The notes: a model not told the origin generated them from the letters alone. DNA of 64,000 nucleotides from SAR86 cluster bacterium (GCA_028135785.1 JAOIHS010000004.1:1-64000), one strand, 5' to 3'; positions 41,507 through 52,325 are shown, numbered from the stretch's first letter. A program made the numbers and translations.

Positions 41507-42518
41507 ATAAATTAGAGGATTCTGAAAAATTATAAAGAGCATTCGCAGCTAAAATTACGGCTGCAGCAGTCCAACTTGGTTTTTCAATTGGCCAATATTT
41601 CTTATCTGTAAAAACATATCCAGTCCAAAATAATTGGCTTTCTGGATCAGCTAAATTCAATACATTTGTAAAAATTTTCTCTGCTTTTTCTATCTCCGAT
41701 ATTTTAACTAAAGTTAAAATAAGTTCACAAGACTCTGCTGCAGTTACCCATGGTTCTTCCGAAACGCATTTACAACCCAAGTCTTTAATTACAAACTCGT
41801 CCCATCTAGAATTTATTCTTTCTTTCGCGTCTTCTCCAGAAATAATTCCACAAAGAACGGGGTAATACCAATCCATGCTATATCTATCTTTACTTTTCCA
41901 AAATCTATCAAATCTTTGAGGCTTGCTTTTAATGGCTTCGTACAAAAGACTTGTTTCTTTTTCATAGATATCTTTAGAAAAACCAAGTTTATTTGATATT
42001 TCTTGAAAACATCGCATGCTTTTATAAATCGATGAACATCCAGTTATTAGAGAATCATTCATCCATTCATCATTTTCATCTTTAGCCCAAAGAATATCTC
42101 CTTCTTCGGATTGTCCTGAAATTACAAATTCCATAGCTTTTACTATTGTTGGCCACATAAATTTTAAAAATTCCTCATCTTTAAAGTTTAGATAATGATG
42201 CCATGCACCAGTTGCTATATAAGCTGCAAAATTAGTCTCTTTTCTTGGGTTTATTATTTCCTTTCCTAGATATTCTGAGCACCAAGATCCATCTTTTTCT
42301 TGAGAATTTAATAACCATTCATAAGCTTTCCTAGACTCTTTTTGATAACCTAAAATATCTAAGCCCATCGCTGACTCGATATGATCCCAAGGATCGATTT
42401 TACTATTAGGTTCCCATGCAATGACTCCACTTTCCTGCTGGCAAGAAACTATGTATTTGGCTAAGTAATCGTATGATTCAATGGATTTTTTTTGCATTTT
42501 ATTGATCAGCCTTATCAA
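41496..42518 (-). CDS. Alpha/alpha-toroid protein (prenyltransferase / six-hairpin glycosidase-like)
   Basis: Repeating helical hairpins with DPWDHIESAMGLDILGY, WLLNSQEKDGSW, AAYIATGAWHHYL, PSWTAAAVILAANALY. Confidence 0.6.
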   Translation of the reverse strand: MIRLINKMQKKSIESYDYLAKYIVSCQQESGVIAWEPNSKIDPWDHIESAMGLDILGYQKESRKAYEWLLNSQEKDGSWCSEYLGKEIINPRKETNFAAYIATGAWHHYLNFKDEEFLKFMWPTIVKAMEFVISGQSEEGDILWAKDENDEWMNDSLITGCSSIYKSMRCFQEISNKLGFSKDIYEKETSLLYEAIKSKPQRFDRFWKSKDRYSMDWYYPVLCGIISGEDAKERINSRWDEFVIKDLGCKCVSEEPWVTAAESCELILTLVKISEIEKAEKIFTNVLNLADPESQLFWTGYVFTDKKYWPIEKPSWTAAAVILAANALYNFSESSNLFNE

Positions 42519-43209
42519 AATAAAGTACCACGCTTTTACCTATTAGAGGCTGAAGCAAGAACTCTAAAATTTTAGTTAAGACTGGTTTTTTCATCATATC
42601 CCAGACTAAAAACCTATGATAAAGATCTATAATTTTTGAATTATCTTTTGAGTCCCACATCAAGCATTGAAGCCACCAGTATGGAGAATGAAGAGCGTGC
42701 GCCCAATGACGCTTATTAAATTTGAGCCCCAATGAAAGAATTGCATCTTTTAAATCCTTGAATTTAAAAATCCTTACATGTCCTCCAGGAGTATTTTGAT
42801 AATCTACACTCAATTTCCAACAAATCCATTCAGGAAAATACTTTGGAACACTAACTGCCATTTTGCCACCAGGTTTAAGGACTCTTTCTATTTCGTGGAG
42901 AGCGCTTTTAAAATCTATTATGTGTTCAAGCACCTCAGAACATATTACATAATCAAAAGTTCCATCTGCAAAAGGAAGCCTTGTTGCGTCAGCAACACCA
43001 AATTTACAAAGTTTTGAGTTATTATTTTCATTAAATTCAATGAAATTATTTTCAGCTATTTTTACATCTGATAGGCTCATATCAAAACCATACACGTCTA
43101 TACTTGCAGACATATAAGCACCAAAACAGTGACGCCCTTGTCCACACCCAAGATCTAAAAATTTTTTATTGGATTCGAATTTAAAATTATCAAAGTTTAT
43201 AGTTTGCAT
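42499..43209 (-). CDS. Class I SAM-dependent methyltransferase (Methyltransf_11-like)
   Basis: KFLDLGCGQGRHCFGAYM, FDYVICSEVLEHIIDFKSALHEIERVLKPGGKMAVSVP. Confidence 0.87.
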   Translation of the reverse strand: MQTINFDNFKFESNKKFLDLGCGQGRHCFGAYMSASIDVYGFDMSLSDVKIAENNFIEFNENNNSKLCKFGVADATRLPFADGTFDYVICSEVLEHIIDFKSALHEIERVLKPGGKMAVSVPKYFPEWICWKLSVDYQNTPGGHVRIFKFKDLKDAILSLGLKFNKRHWAHALHSPYWWLQCLMWDSKDNSKIIDLYHRFLVWDMMKKPVLTKILEFLLQPLIGKSVVLYFDKADQ

Positions 43210-44448
43210 CTAGTTTTCCCATTTTTCGATTTCTGCTTCATACATTTCAGTCGCTCTTAAAGCAACTTCACTCCATTGCAAATCCTTACGGATTCTTTGA
43301 AAACCTTTCTCAGCTAATATTTTTTTTAATTCTTCATTAGGCAGAAGCTCCAAGATAGCCTTTTCTAATTCTTTTGACTTACCTGGTTCAACTATAATGC
43401 CACAATCTTTTATAACTTCGGGAATAGCTCCTCCAGAAGTAGTTATGACTGGCACCTTACACGCCATTGCTTCTCCCACAGCAAATCCAAAACCTTCATA
43501 TAGTGAAGGGATTACAACTATATCCGCTGAACAGTATAAATCTCTCACCTCCTTAAAAGATAAGTTTTTATTGAAAGTAATATCACTTTCTATGCCTAAT
43601 CTTTTAATCAATCTTTTTGTGTGACCGCCTTTTTTAGATCCACCAATAATATGAAGGGATGCGTTACTGTGAATACCTTTAACTGAGGCAAATGCCTTAA
43701 GCAGAAAATCTAAACCCTTTAAAGGAACATCAGCACTTGCAGTAGTTACAATCCTTAAGGGAACTTTTTTAACAGTCTCATCTGGATAATAAGCTTCTGT
43801 ATCTATTCCGTTTAAAATTACGTTCATCACTGATTTTTTCAAACCAAAGTCATTATGAATATCTTCTTTGGATGACTCGGAAACAACTATTACCGATTTA
43901 AGTTTTTTAGCTACCTGAATCTGCATTTTTAAAAAGGAATGCCACCTAATCATTAATAACTTTAAAAACAAAGATTTTGTACTTTTTAGTTGAAATTTAA
44001 GATCTTTAGAAATTGGATGATGAATAGTAGCAACTAAAGGAATTCTCTTTTGAAAGAAAATTATTTCATAACATAAACTTTGATTGTCATGAATAACATC
44101 AAACTCATTTAACCTATTTTTTAATACTTTTTTTATTCTTTTACCAAAAGTATAAGGCTCAGAAAAACCGCCTGAGTTGATGCTCAACCATTCAAAAAAA
44201 TTTATTGGATTAAAAAGTTTTTTTAACTCCACGTCTTTAAATTTATTTTCTTTGGAATAAAGGTCTAAACTTGGAATCTTTTCAAATTTAATGCCTTCGT
44301 GTAAATCCGGATATGGCGGCCCCGAAAAAACTGTGACTTCGTGACCTAAATCCCTCAGGGCTTTAGTCATATATTTAACGTATATGCCTTGTCCGCCAGA
44401 AAAAGGATTACTGCGATAACTAAGAAAGGCTATTCTAAGTTTTCTCAT
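43210..44448 (-). CDS. Glycosyltransferase family 4
   Basis: SGGQGIYVKYMTKALRDLGHEVTVFSG, VILNGIDTEAYYPDE, VIPSLYEGFGFAVGEAMACKVPVITTSGGAIPEV. Confidence 0.92.
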   Translation of the reverse strand: MRKLRIAFLSYRSNPFSGGQGIYVKYMTKALRDLGHEVTVFSGPPYPDLHEGIKFEKIPSLDLYSKENKFKDVELKKLFNPINFFEWLSINSGGFSEPYTFGKRIKKVLKNRLNEFDVIHDNQSLCYEIIFFQKRIPLVATIHHPISKDLKFQLKSTKSLFLKLLMIRWHSFLKMQIQVAKKLKSVIVVSESSKEDIHNDFGLKKSVMNVILNGIDTEAYYPDETVKKVPLRIVTTASADVPLKGLDFLLKAFASVKGIHSNASLHIIGGSKKGGHTKRLIKRLGIESDITFNKNLSFKEVRDLYCSADIVVIPSLYEGFGFAVGEAMACKVPVITTSGGAIPEVIKDCGIIVEPGKSKELEKAILELLPNEELKKILAEKGFQRIRKDLQWSEVALRATEMYEAEIEKWEN

Positions 44449-44463
44449 GCTACGGGTTTTTAA

Positions 44464-45387
44464 TTAATCTATTGAAGAAAGCCACTCAGGAAATGAATCT
44501 CTTATGCCTCTGACTTGATCAAAGTAATTTTTTTGAAGAATTGTTGTTATTTCGCCTCTTTTTCCGCCAGAAATTAGTTTTTTATCTACGCTTCTTATTG
44601 GTACTACTTCAGCAGCGGTGCCTGTAAAAAACAATTCATCTGCTTCCAGAACGTCGTTTGCCTTAATTTTTTTTATTTGCACTTCGATGTTGAGTTCTTG
44701 AGCCAAGCTTATGATACTTTTTCTAGTAATGCCGTCTAAGGATGCATCAAGATCTGGAGTAACAAGAATGTTATTTTTTACAATAAAGAAATTCTCTCCA
44801 GTACCTTCTGAAATATTATTTTCATCATCTAGCATAAGCGCTTCATCAAAACCCTCTTTCATAGCTTCTTGCAAAGCCATAATAGATTTTACGTAATTTC
44901 CATTTACCTTTGAACGAGAAACTATATTTCCTGTTTCCCTTTTATAGGAAGAAATCTTTATATCAATTCCATTATCAAATGCTTCTGGCGACATATAACT
45001 TGGCCATTCCCATGCAGCGACAATACAATGCACTTTTAAATTATCAGCTCTTAATCCCATTCCCTCAGACCCATAAAAACACATAGGTCTTAGATAACCC
45101 TCATCCAACTTATTTACTCTAAAGACTTCTTTTTGAGCTTTATTTAGCTCCTCTTTGGTATAAGGAATTTCAATGTTAACTGCTCTAGCAGATTCAAATA
45201 ATCTTTCTGTGTGATCTTCTAATCTAAATATCTTTGTTCCGTTTTCTGTCGCATATGCTCTGACCCCTTCGAAGACTCCCAAGCCATAATGTAAAGTGTG
45301 GGTTAAAACATGTACTTTTGCCTCGGACCAGTCAACTAAATGACCGTCCATCCAAATAAATCCTTCCCTATTTGCTAAAGTGTTCAT
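44464..45387 (-). CDS. ilvE: Branched-chain amino acid aminotransferase
   Basis: FIWMDGHLVDWSEAKVHVLTHTLHYGLGVFEGVRAY, NISEGTGENFFIVKN, ELFFTGTAAEVVPIRSVD. Confidence 0.94.
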   Translation of the reverse strand: MNTLANREGFIWMDGHLVDWSEAKVHVLTHTLHYGLGVFEGVRAYATENGTKIFRLEDHTERLFESARAVNIEIPYTKEELNKAQKEVFRVNKLDEGYLRPMCFYGSEGMGLRADNLKVHCIVAAWEWPSYMSPEAFDNGIDIKISSYKRETGNIVSRSKVNGNYVKSIMALQEAMKEGFDEALMLDDENNISEGTGENFFIVKNNILVTPDLDASLDGITRKSIISLAQELNIEVQIKKIKANDVLEADELFFTGTAAEVVPIRSVDKKLISGGKRGEITTILQKNYFDQVRGIRDSFPEWLSSID

Positions 45388-45427
45388 ATTTATTAAAAAA
45401 GTAACATTATAAGCGGGACAAATTTAT

Positions 45428-46804
45428 ATGAAAGTTAATTCTGAAATTTTTAGAGCATACGACATCAGAGGAGTGGTCGAAGAAGAACTGTCAGAAGAAT
45501 TAGTTAAAAATCTAGGTAAAGCAATAGGAACATCTCTTCTTCGCCAAGGCAGAAAAGAAATTTGTGTTTGCAGAGATGGAAGGCTTTCTGGTCCAAAAAT
45601 AATTGATATCCTAATGAGTGGAATTATTTCTACAGGTTGTAATGCCATTGACATAGGAATGGCTCCTACTCCGCTTTTATACTTTGCAACCTTCACAAGT
45701 GAAGTGGTCGATGGAGTAATGATTACAGGAAGTCATAATCCCAAAAATTATAACGGGTTCAAAATTGTATTTAATCAAAAATCTTTAACCAGCGATTCGA
45801 TACAAACATTAAAAAGAATAATCATTAGTGAAGATTATGAAATTGGTTTTGGTGAAATAAAGAATCTATCGGTTACTAATGATTATATTAAAAATCTTAA
45901 AGAAAAAATAAAGATAGAGCGTCCTCTAAAAGTTGTTCTGGATTGTGGAAATGGTGTTGGAGGAGTTATTGCTCCAGAATCATTTAAAGCCTTGGGAATA
46001 GAGTTAATAGAAATTTTTTGCGAGGTAGATGGTAATTTTCCAAATCATCATCCCGACCCAGGGAACCCAAAAAATATGATTGATTTAAGTAAAGCTGTTA
46101 CAGAAAAATCTGCTGATCTCGGGATCGCATTAGATGGAGACGGAGATAGACTTGGAGTTGTAGATAATTTAGGAAAAATAATTTATCCAGATCAATATCT
46201 GTCTCTAATTTCAGAGAATATTCTAAAAGAGAATAAAAACAGAAAAATAGTATTCGATGTCAAGTGCTCTACTCAACTTAAAAAAGCTATAGAAAAAAAT
46301 GGGGGAATTCCAGTAATGTCTAGAACAGGGCATTCTTATATAAAAGCAGAAATACTTAATTCAGATGCTATTTTAGGCGGAGAAATGAGCGGACATATTT
46401 TTTTCAATGACAATTGGTTTGGCTTTGATGATGGAATTTTTTCGGCACTAAGGCTTATTGAGATATTAGCAAAAGAAAAAAATTCTTCTTCTGATATTTT
46501 TAGTAGATACCCTCAATTGTACAATACGCCTGAATTGTCTATTAAAACCACTGATAAAGAAAAATTTAAAATCATCGAAAGGTTAAAAAGTGATTTTCAA
46601 TTCGTTGGGTACGAAAGAATCCTTATTGATGGATTGAGACTTGAAAATAATTTAGCATGGGGCCTCGCTAGAGCATCTAATACGACCCCAACTATAGTCT
46701 TAAGATTTGAAGGGAGGACGGAAGAATCGCTAAATGAAATAATTCAAATTTTTCAAAAAGCTTTATTTGATATTGATAAAAAGCTTATTATTGATATGAG
46801 TTGA
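45428..46804 (+). CDS. Phosphomannomutase/phosphoglucomutase (AlgC family)
   Basis: FRAYDIRGVVEEEL, VMITGSHNPKNYNGFKIV, ALDGDGDRLGVVD, GGEMSGHIFF. Confidence 0.93.
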   Translation: MKVNSEIFRAYDIRGVVEEELSEELVKNLGKAIGTSLLRQGRKEICVCRDGRLSGPKIIDILMSGIISTGCNAIDIGMAPTPLLYFATFTSEVVDGVMITGSHNPKNYNGFKIVFNQKSLTSDSIQTLKRIIISEDYEIGFGEIKNLSVTNDYIKNLKEKIKIERPLKVVLDCGNGVGGVIAPESFKALGIELIEIFCEVDGNFPNHHPDPGNPKNMIDLSKAVTEKSADLGIALDGDGDRLGVVDNLGKIIYPDQYLSLISENILKENKNRKIVFDVKCSTQLKKAIEKNGGIPVMSRTGHSYIKAEILNSDAILGGEMSGHIFFNDNWFGFDDGIFSALRLIEILAKEKNSSSDIFSRYPQLYNTPELSIKTTDKEKFKIIERLKSDFQFVGYERILIDGLRLENNLAWGLARASNTTPTIVLRFEGRTEESLNEIIQIFQKALFDIDKKLIIDMS

Positions 46805-47670
46805 TAATTATGAGTATTGCAAAAAAAAGTGCTGAGAATATATCCAAAGTTTTAATCGAAGCTTTGCCTTATATACAGAAGTTTTCTGGAAAAACTATTG
46901 TTATAAAATATGGTGGAAGCGCAATGAGTGATGCTTACTTGAGAAAAAGCTTTGCGCGAGATATTGTTTTAATGAAGACAGTTGGCATAAATCCAATCAT
47001 TGTTCATGGTGGAGGTCCTCAAATTCAAAAAGGGTTAAAAAAAGCCAAGATAGAATCTGAATTTATAAATGGAGTAAGAGTTACATCTCCTGAAATTATT
47101 AATACCGTTCAAAAGGTCTTAGATACTCAAGTAAATAAAGAGATTGAAGAATTGATAAATTCTTGGGGAGGCAATGCTCAAGCCTTATCAGGGAAAAGAT
47201 TGGCTTTTATAAAAGCTCAAAAAAATCCCAAACAAAAAAGACTTGGCGAGGTGGGAGAAATTTTATCTGTACAAAAACAACTTATTTTTAATGCCTCTAA
47301 TAAAAAAATTCCTGTCATATCGCCTATAGGTTGGGACAAAAAAGGAAACCCCTTAAATATTAATGCCGATTATGTGGCATGCTTTGTGGCAGGAGCTCTT
47401 AAAGCTGAAAAAATTATTTTAATGACTGATGTTTCAGGAATAAAGGACTCTCAAGGAAAAAAAATATCTGAAATGAATCTATCGAACGCGAAAAAAATAT
47501 TCAAGGATAAGAAATCGATCAAAGGTGGAATGCTCCCAAAACTTAGCTCTGTAATATCTTCTTTAGAAAAAGGAGTTTCATTTGCTCACGTTGTAGATGG
47601 AAGAGTACCGCATGCTGTTTTACTCGAAATACTCACTAACAAAGGTGTCGGTACCTTAATATCTAGATAA
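46801..47670 (+). CDS. argB: Acetylglutamate kinase
   Basis: TIVIKYGGSAMSD, NPIIVHGGGPQIQKGLKK, KGGMLPKLSSVISSLEKGVSFAHVVDGRVPHAVLLEILTNKGVGTLI. Confidence 0.96.
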   Translation: MIIMSIAKKSAENISKVLIEALPYIQKFSGKTIVIKYGGSAMSDAYLRKSFARDIVLMKTVGINPIIVHGGGPQIQKGLKKAKIESEFINGVRVTSPEIINTVQKVLDTQVNKEIEELINSWGGNAQALSGKRLAFIKAQKNPKQKRLGEVGEILSVQKQLIFNASNKKIPVISPIGWDKKGNPLNINADYVACFVAGALKAEKIILMTDVSGIKDSQGKKISEMNLSNAKKIFKDKKSIKGGMLPKLSSVISSLEKGVSFAHVVDGRVPHAVLLEILTNKGVGTLISR

Positions 47671-48255
47671 ATGTCTAAAGATCCTGCTCCAAGAAAAATT
47701 CAAATTATGCAAACTTTAGCTTCCATGCTGGAAGAGAGAGAACCGGTAAAAATTACTACTGCTGAACTAGCAAAAAGAACTAATATTACTGAAGCTGCAA
47801 TATACAGACACTTTCCAAGCAAGAGAAAAATATACGAAGAGTTAGTTATTTTTTTTGAAGATAGTATTTTTCCGAGGATAAGCTCAATAAAAAAAGATTC
47901 AAATGTTGATGATGTTGCAGGCAATATAGTTACTCTTGTTTTAACTTTTTGTGAAAAAAATAAAGGCATCTCAAAAATTCTTAATAGAGAAGCGCTTTCT
48001 GTGAACGAAAGCAAAATAGAAGATAAAGTTTCACTGTTGTTTGATAAAATTAATTTAGAAATAAAACAATCTTTTCAAAACTATGAAAAGGAAACAAAAG
48101 GCAGACTTTCTTTAAGCTCTTCCTCAGCTTCAGATTTAATTGTTTCTTGTATGGAGGGACAAATACAGATGTTTGTTCGCAGCAAGTTCAAGAGAGATGT
48201 AATTCAAAGTTGGACTGAACATTGGAAAGTTTTAAAAAAGACTATTTTTATATAA
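47671..48255 (+). CDS. slmA: Nucleoid occlusion factor SlmA (TetR family)
   Basis: RKIQIMQTLASMLEE...ITTAELAKRTNITEAAIYRHFPSKRKIYEELVIFFEDSIFPRI; located after argB. Confidence 0.9.
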   Translation: MSKDPAPRKIQIMQTLASMLEEREPVKITTAELAKRTNITEAAIYRHFPSKRKIYEELVIFFEDSIFPRISSIKKDSNVDDVAGNIVTLVLTFCEKNKGISKILNREALSVNESKIEDKVSLLFDKINLEIKQSFQNYEKETKGRLSLSSSSASDLIVSCMEGQIQMFVRSKFKRDVIQSWTEHWKVLKKTIFI

Positions 48256-48260
48256 AAATA

Positions 48261-50645
48261 TTAATCTAGAAAAAATTCAAACATCGTTTCTTTATCATCG
48301 CTTTTTGCAACCTGACCATCACTGAGATTAATTTTTTTTGCTATCAATCCAGCCGGTCTTTTTTGAATGCCATAATCCACAGAGTCGATTATACGTTCCA
48401 TATAATCCAGCCATATGGGAAGAGCAGTAGTGCTTCCAAATTCATTTCTGCCTAACGAGCTAGGTTGATCATAACCAAACCAGACAGTCGTAAGAATATT
48501 TTTATTAAAGCCTGTAAACCATGTACTTTCCGCATCATTCGTTGTTCCTGTCTTTCCAGCAAAATCATCTCTATTTAATGATTTAATTTTCCTTCCTGTT
48601 CCTCTGGATGTGGCTTCTCTCAAGATATCATTAATCATGTAAGCGACTCTTGGATCTATGGCATAGTTAATTTTTCTAGCAATTTTTTCCCCAACCCAGC
48701 TTTGAATAAAATTATTATTTAAACTATTATTTTTAGAAAAATCTGCTTCCTGCCCATTAACTTTAATTTTTTTAATAAAACTAGGTTTGATACTAATGCC
48801 CCCATTTGCAAATACAGAAAAATATGAGGCATTATCTATTGGGCTGAGTCCATAAGAACCCAAAGCGAGTGATAAGTCATTTGGAAGAGAATTTCTATCA
48901 AATCCAAATCTTGTAAGATAGTTTTTTGTTTTTGCAAGCCCCAAGTCTTTTAAAAGTCTTATCGAAACGACATTTCTTGATTGCAATAAAGCTTCTCTTA
49001 ATCGAGTTGGACCATAAAACCTTCCGCTTGAATTTTTAGGTCGCCAATAATCTTCAAGGTTTTCGTCTTCAAAAACTATCGGAGCATCGTTAATAAGAGA
49101 TGCTGGAGAATAATTATTTTCAAATGCTGCAGCATATAAAAATGGTTTAAAGTTTGATCCAAGTTGAGGTTTTGCCTGAGTAGCTCTATTAAACTTGCTG
49201 GCATTGAAATTATATCCTCCAACCATAGAAAATATCTCTCCCGTCTCTGGATTTAGACTAACTAATGCCCCTTGAACATCTGGGTGCATTCCAAATTCAT
49301 AGAAATTATTAGATAAAGTTTTTAACCAAATAAGGTCGCCTGTTTCAAAAAAAGAATTAAAGTCTATTAAAGCTGCCTTCTTTTTATTTGAATTTATCTT
49401 GGGTCTAATTTTATTTTTAACTCTATTAAAGTTAATAGTAGTTATAACTCCATCTTTTTTTATCAAACTTAATTTCTGTGACTCGACAGAAAGAATTAAA
49501 ACTGGCAAGAATTCATTGTAATTTGGCCTATCAGATAAAAAATCTAAAACTTCATCTAAAGGGTTTTTGAGATCTTTTTTAATTCCATATACGTCTTTAA
49601 AATTTTCTTGATCATAATTAATTGCGTAATAAAGATCGCTTCTTTGAATATACTCTTTTGGTAATAAATCTAAATAATTAGATGGATTTTTAAAACCATG
49701 TCTTTTTTCATAACTTTCTATTCCTTTTTTTAAAGCAGCATTAGCTGCGAGCTGATTTTTTGAATTTATAGTTGAGTAGACTTCATATCCTTCTTTATAA
49801 GCTGACAAACCATATATAGAAATCATATATCTTCTAATTTCTTCAGCCAGATAGTCTGCTTCTACCTCGGGAGAAACTCCTTTAAAAGATGCAGAGATTG
49901 GCTCTGTAACAGCTTTTTGAAAGGATCTTTCATCTATATAATCCAAAATTTCCATTCTTGATAAAACCCAATTACGCCTTATGAGAGATCTTTGAGGATT
50001 TGCTAAAGGATTAATCCTTGATGGTGCTTTAGGCAAACTAGCAATCATTGCTTTCTGAGCCAGACTTAAATCACTAAGTTTTTTTCCATAATAAATTTCT
50101 GCGGCTGCAGCAATTCCATAAGCTCGATTTCCTAAGAATATTTGATTTACATATAATTCAAATATCTCTTCTTTTGAAAAAGATAAATTTAATTTCAAAG
50201 CCATGAATATTTCTTTAAATTTTCTTTCAAAGGTTTGATCTTTAGTTAAAACATAATTTCTAACAACCTGCATAGTAATTGTTCCGCCCCCACTTACTAT
50301 TTCTCCTTCTTTGATTAATTCGAAAGTCGCTCTTAGCAAACTTAAAAAGTCGACTCCAGAATTAGAAAAAAAACTACTATCTTCAGCAGCAAGAAAAGCA
50401 TTTACTAGATCCTCAGGTATTTCATCAAAGTTTAATTTAGTTCTGTGAACCTCTCCGTACTCACCAATTAACTTTTCATCAATGGTAAATATCTTTAATG
50501 GCACTTGAAGCTCAACTTTTCGTACGTCATCTGCTGAAGGCAGATCAGGTGCAAAATACAAATAAACACCCATTGCAAATTGAATAGGCACCAGAAGCAA
50601 AAAAGCTACCAAGAATAAAATTTTTTTATTTAAAAGTCTGTTCAC
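48261..50645 (-). CDS. mrcA: Penicillin-binding protein 1A
   Basis: AAEDSSFFSNSGVDFLSLLRA (glycosyltransferase), GSNFKPF / SRN / KTGTTND transpeptidase motifs. Confidence 0.95.
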   Translation of the reverse strand: MNRLLNKKILFLVAFLLLVPIQFAMGVYLYFAPDLPSADDVRKVELQVPLKIFTIDEKLIGEYGEVHRTKLNFDEIPEDLVNAFLAAEDSSFFSNSGVDFLSLLRATFELIKEGEIVSGGGTITMQVVRNYVLTKDQTFERKFKEIFMALKLNLSFSKEEIFELYVNQIFLGNRAYGIAAAAEIYYGKKLSDLSLAQKAMIASLPKAPSRINPLANPQRSLIRRNWVLSRMEILDYIDERSFQKAVTEPISASFKGVSPEVEADYLAEEIRRYMISIYGLSAYKEGYEVYSTINSKNQLAANAALKKGIESYEKRHGFKNPSNYLDLLPKEYIQRSDLYYAINYDQENFKDVYGIKKDLKNPLDEVLDFLSDRPNYNEFLPVLILSVESQKLSLIKKDGVITTINFNRVKNKIRPKINSNKKKAALIDFNSFFETGDLIWLKTLSNNFYEFGMHPDVQGALVSLNPETGEIFSMVGGYNFNASKFNRATQAKPQLGSNFKPFLYAAAFENNYSPASLINDAPIVFEDENLEDYWRPKNSSGRFYGPTRLREALLQSRNVVSIRLLKDLGLAKTKNYLTRFGFDRNSLPNDLSLALGSYGLSPIDNASYFSVFANGGISIKPSFIKKIKVNGQEADFSKNNSLNNNFIQSWVGEKIARKINYAIDPRVAYMINDILREATSRGTGRKIKSLNRDDFAGKTGTTNDAESTWFTGFNKNILTTVWFGYDQPSSLGRNEFGSTTALPIWLDYMERIIDSVDYGIQKRPAGLIAKKINLSDGQVAKSDDKETMFEFFLD

Positions 50646-50696
50646 AAGTCGTTTAAAGTAAAATAGTAGCTTAATTTTAATAAAAGAAATATTTTT

Positions 50697-51200
50697 ATGA
50701 GAATTTTCTTAATAGGCCCCATGGGCTCTGGCAAATCTAAGATAGGTAAACTCCTTGCTGAGAAGCTCAATCTTAACCTAATTGATACGGACAAAGATAT
50801 TGAAACTAAATATAAAAAAAAGATAGTAGAGATTTTTGAAACTGAAGGAGAAAAAGAATTTAGAAAAAAAGAAAGTGATTTTTTTTCAAGCTTAAACAAC
50901 CTAACAAATACAATAATATCAACCGGTGGTGGAATAGTTGAGGGCTCTTCTAATTTGAAAATCTTAAAAAAGGAAAATTTAGTGATCTTTTTAAATGCTT
51001 CCACAGAAAAACAATATCAATCTACAAAAGATAGTAGCAAAAGACCTCTATTGAATAACACAGACTCTAGAAAAGTATTAGAGCGTCTATACTCTAAAAG
51101 ACTGGATTTATATCAAATGGTTGCCAAACTAGAACTTAATGCGGATAACCTGTCTAATGAAGAGATGGTAGAAAAAATAATAAATTTTATAAATGTCTAA
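50697..51200 (+). CDS. aroK: Shikimate kinase
   Basis: IFLIGPMGSGKSKIGKLLA, LIDTDKDIE, ISTGGGIV; precedes aroB. Confidence 0.94.
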   Translation: MRIFLIGPMGSGKSKIGKLLAEKLNLNLIDTDKDIETKYKKKIVEIFETEGEKEFRKKESDFFSSLNNLTNTIISTGGGIVEGSSNLKILKKENLVIFLNASTEKQYQSTKDSSKRPLLNNTDSRKVLERLYSKRLDLYQMVAKLELNADNLSNEEMVEKIINFINV

Positions 51201-52272
51201 ATCTATAAATATCAGAACCCAGTCTAAAAGTTATGAAGTTTTAATCGACGAAGGTTTAATAGATTCTTATGATTACAAATGGCTTGTTCAAGGCAAACAA
51301 ATACTGATAGTAAGAGATAAAAATGTTCCTAATAAAATTTTAGAAAGCTTAAAAAAATCTTTAGGCAAATCTGAAGCTTATGAGGTATTTCATATTGATC
51401 TTGAAACCAATGAAAAAAATAAAAGTTTTGAAGGAATAATGCCCATATACACCCTGTTAAATGAAAAAAAATTTAATAGAGACTCATTAATAATAGGTTT
51501 GGGAGGCGGTATCACTACTGATATGGCAGGTTTTGTAGCATCAACTTATTTAAGAGGTGTTAATTTGATTCAAATTCCTACAACACTTCTTTCTCAAGTA
51601 GATGCTGCGATTGGCGGCAAAACTGGAATTAATTTTTCTGGTTCTAAAAATAATGTAGGTGCTTTTTATCAGCCAGAACTCGTATTAATGGACACATTGG
51701 TCTTGAAATCACTTCCAAAAAAAGATTTCTCTGCCGGTCTTGCTGAAATAATTAAACATTCTTTAATTGCGGATAATAATTTATTTTTAAGACTTGAAAA
51801 TATTTTTATTGAAGGAAAGAATCTTTCAGAAGAAGAATTAATTCAAATAATCTATGAGAGTTCGCTTATAAAAGCTTTTATTGTTTCAAATGATGAAAAA
51901 GAAAAAGGCGATCGAGCGCTTTTAAACTTTGGTCATACTTTTGGCCATGCGTTTGAAGGCTCTCAATCATTGGATGGTTTCTCTCATGGAGAAGCCGTTG
52001 GTCTGGGAATGATATGCGCATCCAATCTATCTTTGTTGCTAGGAAATATTTCTCTAGAAGAATACCGAAGAATAACTGCTTTAATTAAATCAGTAGGTCT
52101 TCCTTTTGAAATCCCTGAAAATTTTGATATCGATGAATTTATGCAAGCGATGAGTAGAGATAAAAAGATTCTATCTAAAAAATTAAGATTTATAACGCTT
52201 AGAGGAATTGGAAAAGCTGAGATTACTGAAAATCATGACAAGGAGCTAATTTTAAAAAGTATTAATCTCTAA
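51193..52272 (+). CDS. aroB: 3-dehydroquinate synthase
   Basis: IGLGGGITTDMAGFVASTYLRGVNLIQIPTTLLSQVDAAIGGKTGIN, LNFGHTFGHAFE. Confidence 0.96.
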   Translation: MSKSINIRTQSKSYEVLIDEGLIDSYDYKWLVQGKQILIVRDKNVPNKILESLKKSLGKSEAYEVFHIDLETNEKNKSFEGIMPIYTLLNEKKFNRDSLIIGLGGGITTDMAGFVASTYLRGVNLIQIPTTLLSQVDAAIGGKTGINFSGSKNNVGAFYQPELVLMDTLVLKSLPKKDFSAGLAEIIKHSLIADNNLFLRLENIFIEGKNLSEEELIQIIYESSLIKAFIVSNDEKEKGDRALLNFGHTFGHAFEGSQSLDGFSHGEAVGLGMICASNLSLLLGNISLEEYRRITALIKSVGLPFEIPENFDIDEFMQAMSRDKKILSKKLRFITLRGIGKAEITENHDKELILKSINL

Positions 52273-52300
52273 AATTTATCATTTAAGGTATTTTAAGTTT

Positions 52301-52325
52301 AATTTGCACTCATTTAGTGCAAATT
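52301..52325. promoter_or_regulatory. Perfect 10-bp-arm palindrome containing TGCAC-N7-GTGCA (NtrC-box-like) upstream of gltB
   Basis: AATTTGCACT-CATTT-AGTGCAAATT; inner 17 bp TGCACTCATTTAGTGCA vs NtrC consensus TGCACCANNNTGGTGCA. Confidence 0.5.
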
